The notes under the pieces: generated by a model | The model's input: only the letters and a program-made list of their open reading frames with translations | Told to the model about the DNA's origin: nothing | Database searches by the model: none | Assembly (NCBI GenBank): GCA_025358305.1 | Contig: JANYJZ010000006.1 | Span: forward strand, 1-64,000 | Direction of reading: 5' to 3' | Origin: Ignavibacteriota bacterium | Lineage (GTDB): Bacteria; Bacteroidota; Ignavibacteria; UBA10030; SZUA-254 | DNA: 64,000 nt | In this document: positions 26,601-34,726 of the stretch, piece after piece | Layout of the letters: each line of letters starts with the position of its first letter | Numbering within the stretch: the first letter of the stretch is position 1 | Translations under genes and position numbers: made by a program

Positions 26601-29468
26601 TACGGGAACGTTGATCGTGATCGTGGACGAGCAGCCGCCGTTCGAGACCGTGAGCGTCACCGGATAGCTCCCGGAGGTCGGGTAGGTCACCGGCGGAGGC
26701 ACCTGGGACGGCCACGAGGAGGGCGAGCCTCCGGGGAAGCCCCAGCTCCAGCTCGTGATGGAGGTCGATGGGAGCCACGTGGAGATGTCGGTGAACGTCA
26801 CCTTGCCGCAGACGTTGACGAACATGAAGTTCGCGGCCACAGGGACCTGGACGACCATCGTCGAGCAGACATGGCAGGTGCCGGTCGTCGTCGACGGCAC
26901 GTCGCCGCAGAGTGTGACGCTGTAGACGGCGGCCTGGTTGTAGACATGCGTCGGGTTGGGAACGTTGCCGGCAGTGCCGCCGTCACCGAAACTCCAGCCC
27001 AGATTCGTGACGTTCGACGTCACGGCGTTGAACTGCAGGTTATTGCAGAGCCCGCCGACGTTGCCCCAGTTGAAGCTCAGCGAGTAGGCCTGCGGCGTGC
27101 ATCCCGGTCCGCCGCCGACGCAGGGCGCGGTCGTGATCGTGATGACGTTCGATGTGCTCTTGCAACCCGTGACCGCGTCGGTCACAACGACGTAGTAGGA
27201 TCCCGCAGCCGTCGCGGTGATCGTCGGCGTCGTCTGGCCAGTCGGGACCCAGAAGTACTGGTAGTTCGGCCCGGCCAACGCGATGATCGGCGTATTGATC
27301 GTCGGGGGCGGCGTGGAGCAGTAGCTCAGCGGCCCGGGCGAGGAGATGCTCGCCGTCGGGGGCGGCGTGTGCGGAACGTCGATGCAGACCGATGCCTGGC
27401 ACCCGTTCGCGTCGGTCACCGTCACGCAGTACTGGCCGCTCGAGGTGACGTTGATCGATTGGGTCGCGCCGCCGCCGGTCCATGAGTACGATGCGAACGC
27501 GGGCGAGACGGTGAGATTCACCGTGCCTCCCGGATCGCAGACCGCGCCTGTCATGGTGATGACCGGGTTCGGTTTCGGGTTGATCGTCACCGATTGCGTC
27601 AGCACGGTGCTGCAGACGGTGAGCTTCACGACCGCGGTGCCGCCGGGGCCGTGCCAGAGGACGTTGATGGAGTTCGTCCCCTGACCCGACGTGATGCTGC
27701 CTTTCGGCGAGGGATTATTGAGGCCGTCCTCGATCGTCCAAACATAGTTGATGCCGGGGTTCGGCGGGCCGGCGGTGAACGTCGCGTTGCCGTCCATACA
27801 AACGACGGTCGGACCGGCGATGGACGGGATGGTGAAGATGCCCACCGGGATCGTGATCGGGAGCGAGGAACAGAACGGTGCGACCGTCTGGACCTGCGAC
27901 ACCGAGATCGTGCCGGGGCCGCCCCACTGGACGGTGACGGGGTTCGCGTTCGGAGACCCGATGATCGAGCCGCCGAGGACGGACCACTGGAACGTGTAGC
28001 CGGGCCCGGAGGCGGCGGCAAGATACGAGTACGTGCCGCCCGGGCAGACGGTCTGCGGCCCGGTGATCGAAAGGGCCTGCGGAACGGTGACCACGGTGAT
28101 CGTGGAGGTCGCGTTCGGGTTGCAGAAAAGGTTCGGGTTGAGGGGCGTCGCGGTGACGGTATGAATGCCGCCGCTCGTCCAGGAGACCTGGATGGAGCTC
28201 GTGCCGTTGCCGCCCAGGATGTTACCGCCCGTAACGATCCAGTTGCAGTTGCCGTTCGCTGTGAAGGTCGTGATGTCCCCGATGCAGAACGGTCCGGGGA
28301 GGTTATTGATGACGAGCTCGTCGCGGATCTTCACGTGGATCGTGTCGGTGCCGCCGCAGCCGAGGAGGATGTTATGCCAGTCGGCGATGATGATCGCGTT
28401 CCCGGGGAATGACGGCCACTGGACCTGGATGGAGTTCGTGTTCCAGCCGCCGATGATCGTGCCGTTGAGGAGCACCTGCCAGTTGTAGTACGTGCCGGGC
28501 CAGAGCGGCAGGCCGTAGATCGACGTGGAGTTCACGCACACGACGGTCGGGCCGGAGATCGAAGCGGTCGAGGAGATGATCGGTATGACGACCGTGGTGG
28601 TATCGGCGCAGACGTTGCCGCAGCCGGTGATGTAGAGTCCGATCGTGCCCTGCGGACCCGCGCCCCACTGGATGCAGATGCTCGCGGTGTTCGAGGGACC
28701 GACGATCGTCCCGCCGTTCACGATCCAATGGTAGACCGCACCGGGGCAGCCGGAGCTCGTGGAATAGCACGCCTCGGTGAACTCGCAGACGGTCGTCGGA
28801 CAGTCGATGACGGGTCCCGGAGTGCTGCTGACGTTGATGACAAGCGAGGTCGAATCGGAGCAACCGCACTTGTTGTAGGCGACGAGGATCACCGTGTACG
28901 TGCCGCCGTTCGCATAGGCGTGGGTCGGGTTCATGAGCGTCGAATTGTTGCCGTCCCCGAAATCCCAGTAGTAGGTGAGCGCGTTGACCGAATTATTGAT
29001 GAAGTTCACCGGCACGTTCTTGCAGACGTTCGTGTTCGCGGTGAACATCGCGATCGGCGAGGTGATGATCTTCACGCAGCGGTCGTCGGACCCCGTACAG
29101 CTGTCGATGTTCGTTTCCACGACGTTGATGTTGCCGTTGCCGCTCGGACCCCAGAGGACCGTGACGCAGCTCGTTCCCTGGCCAGAGGAGATCGCCCCTC
29201 CGACGACGGTCCAGACATAGGAGCTCCCCACGTTGATCGGCGCGATGCAGTAGGTCGCAAACTGGTTCTCGCAAGCGACGAGGCACGGCTTTCCGGCCGT
29301 CCCGGCGTCGGGCTGGTGCTTATCCACGCAGCTCGAGTCCGGAAGGAACGAGGAGACGATGAGGGGATGCGGAGGCGTGCTGCCCGGAGGGCAGACCGCT
29401 CCGAACGCGGTCACGCAGATGACGAGGAGCGTGAGGCAGACGGTCAACAACATCGTAGTGAATTTCAT
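23655..29468 (-). CDS. giant PKD/SdrD-repeat surface protein with T9SS sorting domain
   Basis: A 1937-residue secreted protein. Residues 1-24 are a signal peptide. The N-terminal three quarters are many Ig-like PKD and PKD-like modules, including YYWDFGDGN, LGWSFGDGG and WHWDFGDA cores and repeated 'SITGPTVVC'-type starts, most with paired cysteines. Then comes an SdrD B-like domain (GRKWNDANGNHKFNYG), a less repetitive region, and a final ~95-residue T9SS type A sorting domain with NYPNPFNPST and KVYNVLGQEV. The protein should be secreted through the outer membrane and anchored on the surface, in adhesion or gliding. The ATG at 29468 is preceded by GAAAGGAT; the 47-codon upstream extension is rejected. 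Confidence 0.93.
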   Translation of the reverse strand: MKFTTMLLTVCLTLLVICVTAFGAVCPPGSTPPHPLIVSSFLPDSSCVDKHQPDAGTAGKPCLVACENQFATYCIAPINVGSSYVWTVVGGAISSGQGTSCVTVLWGPSGNGNINVVETNIDSCTGSDDRCVKIITSPIAMFTANTNVCKNVPVNFINNSVNALTYYWDFGDGNNSTLMNPTHAYANGGTYTVILVAYNKCGCSDSTSLVINVSSTPGPVIDCPTTVCEFTEACYSTSSGCPGAVYHWIVNGGTIVGPSNTASICIQWGAGPQGTIGLYITGCGNVCADTTTVVIPIISSTASISGPTVVCVNSTSIYGLPLWPGTYYNWQVLLNGTIIGGWNTNSIQVQWPSFPGNAIIIADWHNILLGCGGTDTIHVKIRDELVINNLPGPFCIGDITTFTANGNCNWIVTGGNILGGNGTSSIQVSWTSGGIHTVTATPLNPNLFCNPNATSTITVVTVPQALSITGPQTVCPGGTYSYLAAASGPGYTFQWSVLGGSIIGSPNANPVTVQWGGPGTISVSQVQTVAPFCSSLPITIPVGIFTIPSIAGPTVVCMDGNATFTAGPPNPGINYVWTIEDGLNNPSPKGSITSGQGTNSINVLWHGPGGTAVVKLTVCSTVLTQSVTINPKPNPVITMTGAVCDPGGTVNLTVSPAFASYSWTGGGATQSINVTSSGQYCVTVTDANGCQASVCIDVPHTPPPTASISSPGPLSYCSTPPPTINTPIIALAGPNYQYFWVPTGQTTPTITATAAGSYYVVVTDAVTGCKSTSNVITITTAPCVGGGPGCTPQAYSLSFNWGNVGGLCNNLQFNAVTSNVTNLGWSFGDGGTAGNVPNPTHVYNQAAVYSVTLCGDVPSTTTGTCHVCSTMVVQVPVAANFMFVNVCGKVTFTDISTWLPSTSITSWSWGFPGGSPSSWPSQVPPPVTYPTSGSYPVTLTVSNGGCSSTITINVPVTTPPSPLFSLAPTACVGTPVPMAAGAAFSWHWDFGDAATSGTQTTSHAWATPGTYIVKLVVKSPTGCADSSTQSITITSPAGTCPLSPANPAPICQGDSVKLTAAPGASYIWLRNNVVIPGALSQVYYAKVTGSYTVKVTDAGGCVCISPPVIVVVNPLPPNILSVTGSPIICGSGLITLTAPAGPYSYLWSDASTNQSLTVFLNTPGIYTYYVIITDNATGCFDTSAVYTVNVYGAPVPPTITAGGPTIFCKGGSVTLTSSSAVNNLWNTGATTQNITVSASGTYSVTVTDPNGCQATAFINVTVSPLPDFSLFPIGCDLLCDTVKIPGPIGPYPGYYTYQWLFNGVPIPPANGVNDTLTPVGNGTYSLILTGPGPTFCIDTSNGYNLSLKDCDSVHCNGKICGRKWNDANGNHKFNYGTEHGIFGWKICLVRCNIDGYPTKDTLACTTTDSLGFYCFTGLCKGDYCVVEVPRPGWSQTWPIAPKFYHVSIGDSTTLNGIDFGNKYKCIDIWVTADTIGVPIDPILTPSVMPSPSIPWPVEIKYRSAPSAAFTTVFNGIIGIPVDPIVLCPPGTYHIIRHHLANYKFDRIYVNDTLWTNNQDSVSVEVADSLQGVSILFLNTANPDTTVKFRTFTASQLAGSDQVKPVKRTKPGKPVVMPNTANVIDEILRQQGIILVGLPSQMNAAQKEKAYLNPKKQADVFKTFNDKDVVHTGDPRGLALDAKGKVILKRQTKMSPVKHNNVFLANLLALKLNILASDLGKTPPGLGDLVYVPPVGSSPWFVTGPECTVAMIAAAGDDILTNWEGVSYQKYYELNELIAAINASFAGSVPIAPEDTLSWITGPKLRLNGARALSDVPFLIQVSGTTPIARPVQPKIDLGPDRFMLEQNYPNPFNPSTVIRFSMPEDAYITLKVYNVLGQEVRTFFDNAFLDAGDQEVVFDASSLSSGIYFYQFVAETPADEAGQKARYVDIKKMLLMR

Positions 29469-29566
29469 AGAGGGATCCTTTCGCGGGAACCGGAAAAAGT
29501 GGAATGTGTTGGGATGCCGCCGGCGATCGAACCCGGGCGGGCCTGTATCCCTGTTATATCCGGGAC

Positions 29567-29596
29567 TAAATAGTGTCTTATTCGAGCCATATTCAA
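29567..29596 (-). promoter_or_regulatory. candidate promoter of the giant adhesin gene
   Basis: Minus strand TTGAAT (29591-29596), 18-base spacer, TATTTA (29567-29572). The leader would be about 90 bases. The -35 element touches an inverted repeat at 29595-29613. Confidence 0.4.
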
Positions 29597-29613
29597 TCAT
29601 GGAAACCATGATT
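29595..29613. promoter_or_regulatory. perfect 8-bp inverted repeat, operator-like
   Basis: AATCATGG and CCATGATT separated by AAA. It overlaps the upstream edge of the candidate -35 element of the giant adhesin gene, where a dimeric regulator could activate or block transcription. The regulator is unknown. Confidence 0.4.
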
Positions 29614-29898
29614 TCAACGTTCTAAATACATGAGGGGGCGAACGGGGGCTGGAAGGGGCCTTTGAAGGACCCGTCCCGCATCCCTCTGAAGCTGGTACGG
29701 GGAGGAAAATATGGCGGGGATCGCCGGTTCCTGTGCAGTCTGGAGGTGGGGCAATACTAGGAGATGTTATTTTGTGGAGGGCGGGCTCCTGGAGAAGTGC
29801 AAACGGGGGGGGTGAATCGGCTGGGAAACCTCACCGCGATCAATGGATCAGTTCGCTCGCATTCAAGCCGGTATGTTTGGGGTCAGGCCACTCGGCGA
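29614..29898. other. intergenic, nothing recognised
   Basis: Stretch between the operator-like dyad and the small membrane protein gene. G-runs are frequent on the plus strand, but I find no gene, RNA fold or repeat that I can name. A 133-codon plus-strand frame starting at 29764 crosses two real minus-strand genes and is not convincing. Confidence 0.4.
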
Positions 29899-30090
29899 TC
29901 AAATGATCACATTCGAGATCGTCAGAAGCAGACCAACGACGATGAGCACGATCCCTCCCACGCGCAAGAGCATGCCGTACTTGTTCAGATATTCCTGGTT
30001 CTTTCCCGGATTCATGCTCACGGGGATCTTGCCAAGCCCCATGAGAAGGACCAAGAGGCCGAGTGCGATGGTAATGAGAGTATCAAACAT
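29899..30090 (-). CDS. small two-helix membrane protein
   Basis: A 63-residue protein with two hydrophobic segments (LITIALGLLVLLMGLG and VGGIVLIVVGLLLTISNVI) joined by a short loop. The family is not recognised. The ATG at 30090 is chosen because GGAGGT lies four bases upstream; the ATG at 30102 would place this site inside the gene. It follows the lipoprotein gene on the same strand. Confidence 0.7.
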   Translation of the reverse strand: MFDTLITIALGLLVLLMGLGKIPVSMNPGKNQEYLNKYGMLLRVGGIVLIVVGLLLTISNVII

Positions 30091-30142
30091 ACGTACCTCC
30101 ATTCTTGTGACGTTCCTCTACGCATCGCCCGCCGCGAAGAGA

Positions 30143-30565
30143 CTATCGTCCGTTTTCTCTCGTAAAAACGGAAAGGAAGTAGAGCGGCTTCCCCTTCGTT
30201 TCAAACGCTTCCGGATAAGCGCCGCCCGCCAAGTTGTAGCAGATCGTCAGCTGTCCGTCGTCATACGTGTACCGTGCGGTGAAATGCTTCCCGGCATTGA
30301 CGCCTTCCCTGCCGTAGATGTCCATCGTATGCTCGCCATACGTGACGACGCCCTTGTCGACGCTTTCGGCGATGAGCGTATACGAACTGTCGCTCAATGT
30401 GAGCTTCGAATTTTCATACGCCGCCTTCGGCAACGGCTTCCCGCCCATTTCCTGTCTCACCGGCACCCAGATGCCGTACAACATGCTCGGAGCCATTGCA
30501 GCGTCCTTCGTGCCGGCGCAGCCGAGACCGAGGACAAGGAGGGTAATGAATGTCAGTGCGCGCAT
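30143..30565 (-). CDS. lipoprotein with a TIGR03067-like domain
   Basis: A 140-residue protein with a lipobox (LVLGLGC, Cys16), so probably a lipoprotein. The body has GIWVPVRQEMGGKPLP, the strand SKLTLSDSSYTL, MDIYGREGVNAGKHFTARY and DGQLTICYNLAGGAYPEAFETKG, a pattern of small beta-barrel proteins classed with TIGR03067, whose function is unknown. CAAGGACAT precedes the ATG. Confidence 0.75.
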   Translation of the reverse strand: MRALTFITLLVLGLGCAGTKDAAMAPSMLYGIWVPVRQEMGGKPLPKAAYENSKLTLSDSSYTLIAESVDKGVVTYGEHTMDIYGREGVNAGKHFTARYTYDDGQLTICYNLAGGAYPEAFETKGKPLYFLSVFTRENGR

Positions 30566-30630
30566 ATGTCCTTGGATATAGTGTGTGCGATGGAATCTTC
30601 GTTCGAACGTTACGACGGCGAACTTCCTCC

Positions 30631-30659
30631 AATAACTTAAGATAGACCCACAATGTCAA
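30631..30659 (-). promoter_or_regulatory. candidate promoter for the lipoprotein gene
   Basis: Minus strand TTGACA (30654-30659), 17-base spacer, GTTATT (30631-30636). The -35 is perfect and the -10 weak. Confidence 0.4.
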
Positions 30660-30660
30660 G

Positions 30661-30688
30661 GCCGGGTTCTTTGGGCCGGGTTCTTTGG
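30661..30688. repeat. tandem 14-bp repeat
   Basis: GCCGGGTTCTTTGG occurs twice in direct succession (30661-30674, 30675-30688), just downstream of the response regulator stop on the minus strand. It looks like slippage or local duplication. Confidence 0.7.
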
Positions 30689-30722
30689 GCCATGCGCCGA
30701 TCCCAAGGAGAGCGGAGAATGC

Positions 30723-31376
30723 CTATTCGAGCGAAGTAAGGCCGGTGCGGATCGCGTATTTCGTCAATTCCGCTACGGTGTGGAGGTGAAGTTTCGCCAT
30801 GATGTGCTGTCGGTGGGTCTCTATCGTCGGCACGCTCACCGAGAGCTTCAGCGCGATCTCCTTCGTGGAAAGTCCCTCGGCGATGAGCTGCAGGACCTCG
30901 CGTTCCTTCGCCGTGAGCTCTTCGCGTTCGGCCCCCTTCTTCATCTGGATGTACTCCTGTATGACGACGCCGGCGATCTCGGGCGTGATGTAGGTCTTCC
31001 CTGCCAAGACGGTCTGGATCGCCTGCTGGAGCTCGTCCATCGCGCTCTGCTTCAGCAGGTACCCGCAGGCGCCCGCGCTGAGCATCTCGCCGACGAACCG
31101 CTTGTCGGCGTGCATCGACAGGGCGATGACCTTCGTCCCCGGGCGGTCCTGCACGATCTGCCGCGTCGCCTCGATCCCGTTGAGCCCCGGCATGGAGATG
31201 TCCATGATGACGAGGTCGGGCGCGTGCTCCTTCACGAGCTGGACGGTCTCGCGGCCGTTACCGGCCTGGGCAATGACGGTGTACCCGAGCTCGCTCTCGA
31301 GGATAGACCGCAGCCCCTCGCGCATCATGGCGTGGTCGTCGGCAAGGATGATGCGAATGGCGTGGGCGGACTTCAT
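30723..31376 (-). CDS. NarL/LuxR-family response regulator
   Basis: A 217-residue two-domain regulator. The receiver domain has the acidic pair D13-D14, the phospho-acceptor D59 in VIMDISMPG, and the conserved Thr/Ser and Lys positions. The C-terminal LuxR helix-turn-helix is LTAKEREVLQLIAEGLSTKEIALKL followed by TIETHRQHIMAKL. The start at 31376 overlaps the sensor kinase stop by four bases (ATGA), so the two form a cognate pair. Confidence 0.93.
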   Translation of the reverse strand: MKSAHAIRIILADDHAMMREGLRSILESELGYTVIAQAGNGRETVQLVKEHAPDLVIMDISMPGLNGIEATRQIVQDRPGTKVIALSMHADKRFVGEMLSAGACGYLLKQSAMDELQQAIQTVLAGKTYITPEIAGVVIQEYIQMKKGAEREELTAKEREVLQLIAEGLSTKEIALKLSVSVPTIETHRQHIMAKLHLHTVAELTKYAIRTGLTSLE

Positions 31377-34300
31377 GTGGCGATGAAAGATGGTGAGGTG
31401 CGCGGGGCCCCCTTGAGCGGGGCGTCGATCGTGACGCACGTCCCTGCGCTTGGGGACGAGGCGACCTCCATGAAGCCGCCGAGGTACTTCAGGCGTTCGC
31501 GGATATTGAAGAGGCCGAAGCCTCCGCGATCGGTCCCCGGGTGACGCAGCGCCTCTGTATCGAACCCCGTACCGTTGTCCCGGACGACGATGCGGATGTT
31601 CTGCTCGGTCCGGGAAAGGGCGACGTCGACCTTCCCTGCGCCGGCATGTTTGATGACGTTGACGAAGATCTCCCGGAGCGCCTGGAAGAGAATGGCCCGC
31701 ATCTCCTCAGTGAGGGGCTTCTCCGTGCCGTCGTCGCGCACGGCAATCTCGACGCCGTGCTGCTGGTGGAACCGGTCCGCGAGCCAACCGGCGGCGGCCT
31801 CGAAGCTCAGCTCGTAGAGGATGGGCGGGCAGAGTTCGAACGTGAGAGACTGCGTGTTCCGGATCGACTCGTCGACGAGGTCACGGACCTCGGCGAGCGA
31901 AGTGGACCAGGGGTCGGGAATGGCGGATTTCTGGATCCCCCGGATCTTTATCTTGCAGAGAGCGAGCGTCTGTCCGATGACGTCATGGAGGAACGTCGCC
32001 ATGCGGTGGCGCTCCCGTTCCTCCGTGAGCGTGAGTTCCGTCGTCAGGAGTCGCAGTTTGTCCTCCGCGAGCTTCCGTTCGGAGATGTCGAACGCGGTCC
32101 CGAGGGTCGCAGGAAGACCCTGGTAGCGGATCCATCCCCACCGGTAGTCGACCCAGCGTTCGGCCCCCTGCTTCGTCATGATGAGAAACTCCGCCCGGTT
32201 CGGAACGGCCGATTCGCCCGAGCGGTCGCGCTCGCGCGTTTCCATCAAGTCGCGGTATTCCGGATGAATGAGGTCCGCGAGCTTCATCTTCAGCAGTTCC
32301 TCGCCGGAGTAGCCGGTGAGCGATTCGGCCCCGGGGTTGGCGAAGAGGAAGCAGCCGTCTTGGTAGATGACGATCGCCGAAGGGGACATCTGCGCGACCG
32401 CGCGGAACTTCGCCTCGCTTTTCCGCAGGTCCAGGTCATGTTTCCGCTTGCGCGCCAGGAGAACGACCGCGAGCGCGATGATCCCGAAGGAGAGCGCAGC
32501 CAGCGGGATATAGTAGATGGGCCGGAGATAGTACGGCGGGAGGACCGAGAACCGCGCCTCGACCGGCGTCGGGTCGAAGTTCCCTACGAGGCCCTTCGCC
32601 TGGATCTCGACCGATTGATCGCCGTTCGGAAGGTTCGCCCGCACGATCTCGCGCGTGATCCCCCAGGGCGACCAGGGCTCGCCTCCAACGCGGTACCGCG
32701 TAAGGATCTCTTCCGGCTCGGCTTCTCCCCAGTAGGAGTAGGCCTTCCAGCGGATATGCACGTCGCGCGCCTCGACGACCGGCCGGTCGATGACGATCCG
32801 CGGCGTTCGGAAGGTGCTCTCTCCACGGTTGAGGATCGCGATGCCCTTCCCGCGCGTCCCGGCATACACGACGTCGCGCTGGGGGAGGACGGGCCAGAGC
32901 TTGGAATAGTGGAGCCCGGTCTTCTGGTCGTACGTGAGCCAGATCCCCTGCGAGTAGCTGCAGAGCCCGCCGTCCGTCGCGACCCAGAGCGTCCCCGTGG
33001 CGTCGACGCTCAAGTCCCACACGAAGTCGTTCAGGAGGCCGTCGGCGCTCGTCACGTAATGGACCGAATCGTCCGCGTCGACATACCCCATCCCGCTTCC
33101 CGAGGTCGCATGGCCGAACCAGACGCGTCCGGCGCTGTCGGCAGCGAGCGTGAAGATTTTGCTGTAGAGGATGCCCTTACCGCGCGACCAATAGGTCCAA
33201 TGCCCGCCGGCCGAGGGGGTCTCCTCATGCATGTGGGACCGGTCCGGGGTCCACCGACTGAGGCCATCGAGCGATCCGAACCAGTAGGCACCGTCGCTCC
33301 CCTCGGTGAAGCTATAGACGCGGCCGTTCACCAGGCCCTCCTCCTCGCCCCAATGGACGAATCGCCCGTCCGAGAGGATGTACGCGCCAACCTCCTTCGC
33401 CCCGCGGTAGCCGTAGCGCCGCGAGATCCCGAGGAACCAGAGGCGCCCCTCGCGGTCTTTGCGGATCTTGTGGAAGCGCGCTCCTTCCGGGTCATCAGTG
33501 ACGGCGAAGTGCTTCCATTCGTGTCCGTCCCAGCGGTACGCGCCGTCGAAGGTCGCCCCGCTGGTGATCCAGACGTTTCCGTCCCGGTCCTCTGCAAGGC
33601 CGGTGACGGTGTAGAGGCGCGTCGAGCCGATGCTCGCGATGTGCTCTATCGCCCCCGATCGGTGATGGAGGTCGACGCCCTCGGCCGTCCCGACCCAGAG
33701 ATCGCCGCTGCGGGTCTGGAGGATCTCATTGACGGTGTTGCGGCTGTCGGGAGGTGGATGCGCGAGCACCTCCCAGCGCGAGGAGGACTGCTTGAAGAGG
33801 AACAACCCGCGCTCGGTGCCGAACCAGAGGTCGCCGTTGTCACGCCATTGGACGAACTCGACCTCGCCGAGCCGCGACTGCACCGAAGGAAGCGAGGACC
33901 AGACGCCGCGGCGGCGAATGCGGATGTCGCTCGAGTTGTAGACGACGATCGCATCGCCGGTGGCGCTCAGGTCGATCGCTTTGATGTCGTAACCGAGCTC
34001 CTCCTTGTTGCGCACGACCTTGCCTCCCGAGGACCATTCCCACAAGCCGCGCATGTCCAAAGGGAGGATGACCGCGGCGATGCCGCCGACGCCGTTGACC
34101 TCCGCCAAGGCGGTCACGCTCACCTCTCCGGAGTCCTGCCAGACCTGCTTTCGCCAATGGTCGCGGTCCCAAGTGTAGACCCCCTTGAGGGTCCTGATCC
34201 AAAGCGTGTTCTTCCGGGTCTTCCAGAAAATGTCAATGTTCCCGTTCACCTTGTCGGAGTCCCCCTCCATCGGCCGCAGGTGTCCGTCTTTGTAGAGGAA

Positions 34301-34726
34301 AAGGCTCTTCTCCATCCGTAGGATGATCGAGGTCGAGTCGAGGGGGGCGCCGAGGCTCACGTCGCGCAGGGGGAGCATGATGCCCGAGTCGCGCGTGACG
34401 ATGTAGACGAGCGCCTCGCGGTTGCAGACGACGCTCGAGGTCCCATAAGGGTAGATCGCACCGAAACGCTGGGCTGGAAGGTTCGCGACGCGATGCCACT
34501 CAAATCCGTCGTACCAAGCAACGCCGGCGGTCGTCATGGCCCAGACCGTGCCGTCCTGCGTCTCGGCGAGCGCCGTGACGTCGTTCGACGGGAGCCCCGA
34601 CTCGGTGGTGAACTCCACCCAGCGCCAGGCGTCGTCGAAGTGATTCTCCTGCGCGACGAGCGGCCACGACGCCAGGAGCGCCGCCCCGAGGAGAGACCGG
34701 AGGATATGCGCTGTCCTATTCGCCAT
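31373..34726 (-). CDS. one-piece sensor histidine kinase: Reg_prop propeller, Y_Y_Y, PAS, HisKA_3
   Basis: A 1117-residue membrane sensor. Signal peptide 1-25; a periplasmic region of beta-propeller repeats (for example GLPSNDVTALAETQDGTVW and VWVGTAEG-type blades); a Y_Y_Y module near 665-735; one membrane helix (about 745-768); a PAS domain (about 775-895); and a NarX/DegS-type kinase with the phosphorylated H914 in FLHDVIGQTL and an HATPase domain with DNGTGFD and GGFGLFNIRERL. This is the layout used by Bacteroidota to sense glycans or envelope signals, except that no receiver domain is fused. Its start overlaps the NamZ gene by 11 bases. Confidence 0.93.
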   Translation of the reverse strand: MANRTAHILRSLLGAALLASWPLVAQENHFDDAWRWVEFTTESGLPSNDVTALAETQDGTVWAMTTAGVAWYDGFEWHRVANLPAQRFGAIYPYGTSSVVCNREALVYIVTRDSGIMLPLRDVSLGAPLDSTSIILRMEKSLFLYKDGHLRPMEGDSDKVNGNIDIFWKTRKNTLWIRTLKGVYTWDRDHWRKQVWQDSGEVSVTALAEVNGVGGIAAVILPLDMRGLWEWSSGGKVVRNKEELGYDIKAIDLSATGDAIVVYNSSDIRIRRRGVWSSLPSVQSRLGEVEFVQWRDNGDLWFGTERGLFLFKQSSSRWEVLAHPPPDSRNTVNEILQTRSGDLWVGTAEGVDLHHRSGAIEHIASIGSTRLYTVTGLAEDRDGNVWITSGATFDGAYRWDGHEWKHFAVTDDPEGARFHKIRKDREGRLWFLGISRRYGYRGAKEVGAYILSDGRFVHWGEEEGLVNGRVYSFTEGSDGAYWFGSLDGLSRWTPDRSHMHEETPSAGGHWTYWSRGKGILYSKIFTLAADSAGRVWFGHATSGSGMGYVDADDSVHYVTSADGLLNDFVWDLSVDATGTLWVATDGGLCSYSQGIWLTYDQKTGLHYSKLWPVLPQRDVVYAGTRGKGIAILNRGESTFRTPRIVIDRPVVEARDVHIRWKAYSYWGEAEPEEILTRYRVGGEPWSPWGITREIVRANLPNGDQSVEIQAKGLVGNFDPTPVEARFSVLPPYYLRPIYYIPLAALSFGIIALAVVLLARKRKHDLDLRKSEAKFRAVAQMSPSAIVIYQDGCFLFANPGAESLTGYSGEELLKMKLADLIHPEYRDLMETRERDRSGESAVPNRAEFLIMTKQGAERWVDYRWGWIRYQGLPATLGTAFDISERKLAEDKLRLLTTELTLTEERERHRMATFLHDVIGQTLALCKIKIRGIQKSAIPDPWSTSLAEVRDLVDESIRNTQSLTFELCPPILYELSFEAAAGWLADRFHQQHGVEIAVRDDGTEKPLTEEMRAILFQALREIFVNVIKHAGAGKVDVALSRTEQNIRIVVRDNGTGFDTEALRHPGTDRGGFGLFNIRERLKYLGGFMEVASSPSAGTCVTIDAPLKGAPRTSPSFIAT

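Noticed and set aside
29764-30165. 133-codon plus-strand frame between the adhesin and the lipoprotein
   Set aside because: It lies antisense to the small membrane protein and the end of the lipoprotein gene, both of which have good ribosome binding sites.
31541-34321. 926-codon plus-strand open frame opposite the sensor kinase
   Set aside because: Antisense shadow of a GC-rich gene; the kinase on the minus strand has all expected motifs. The same reasoning removes the long plus-strand frames at 24375-26576 and 55195-57909.
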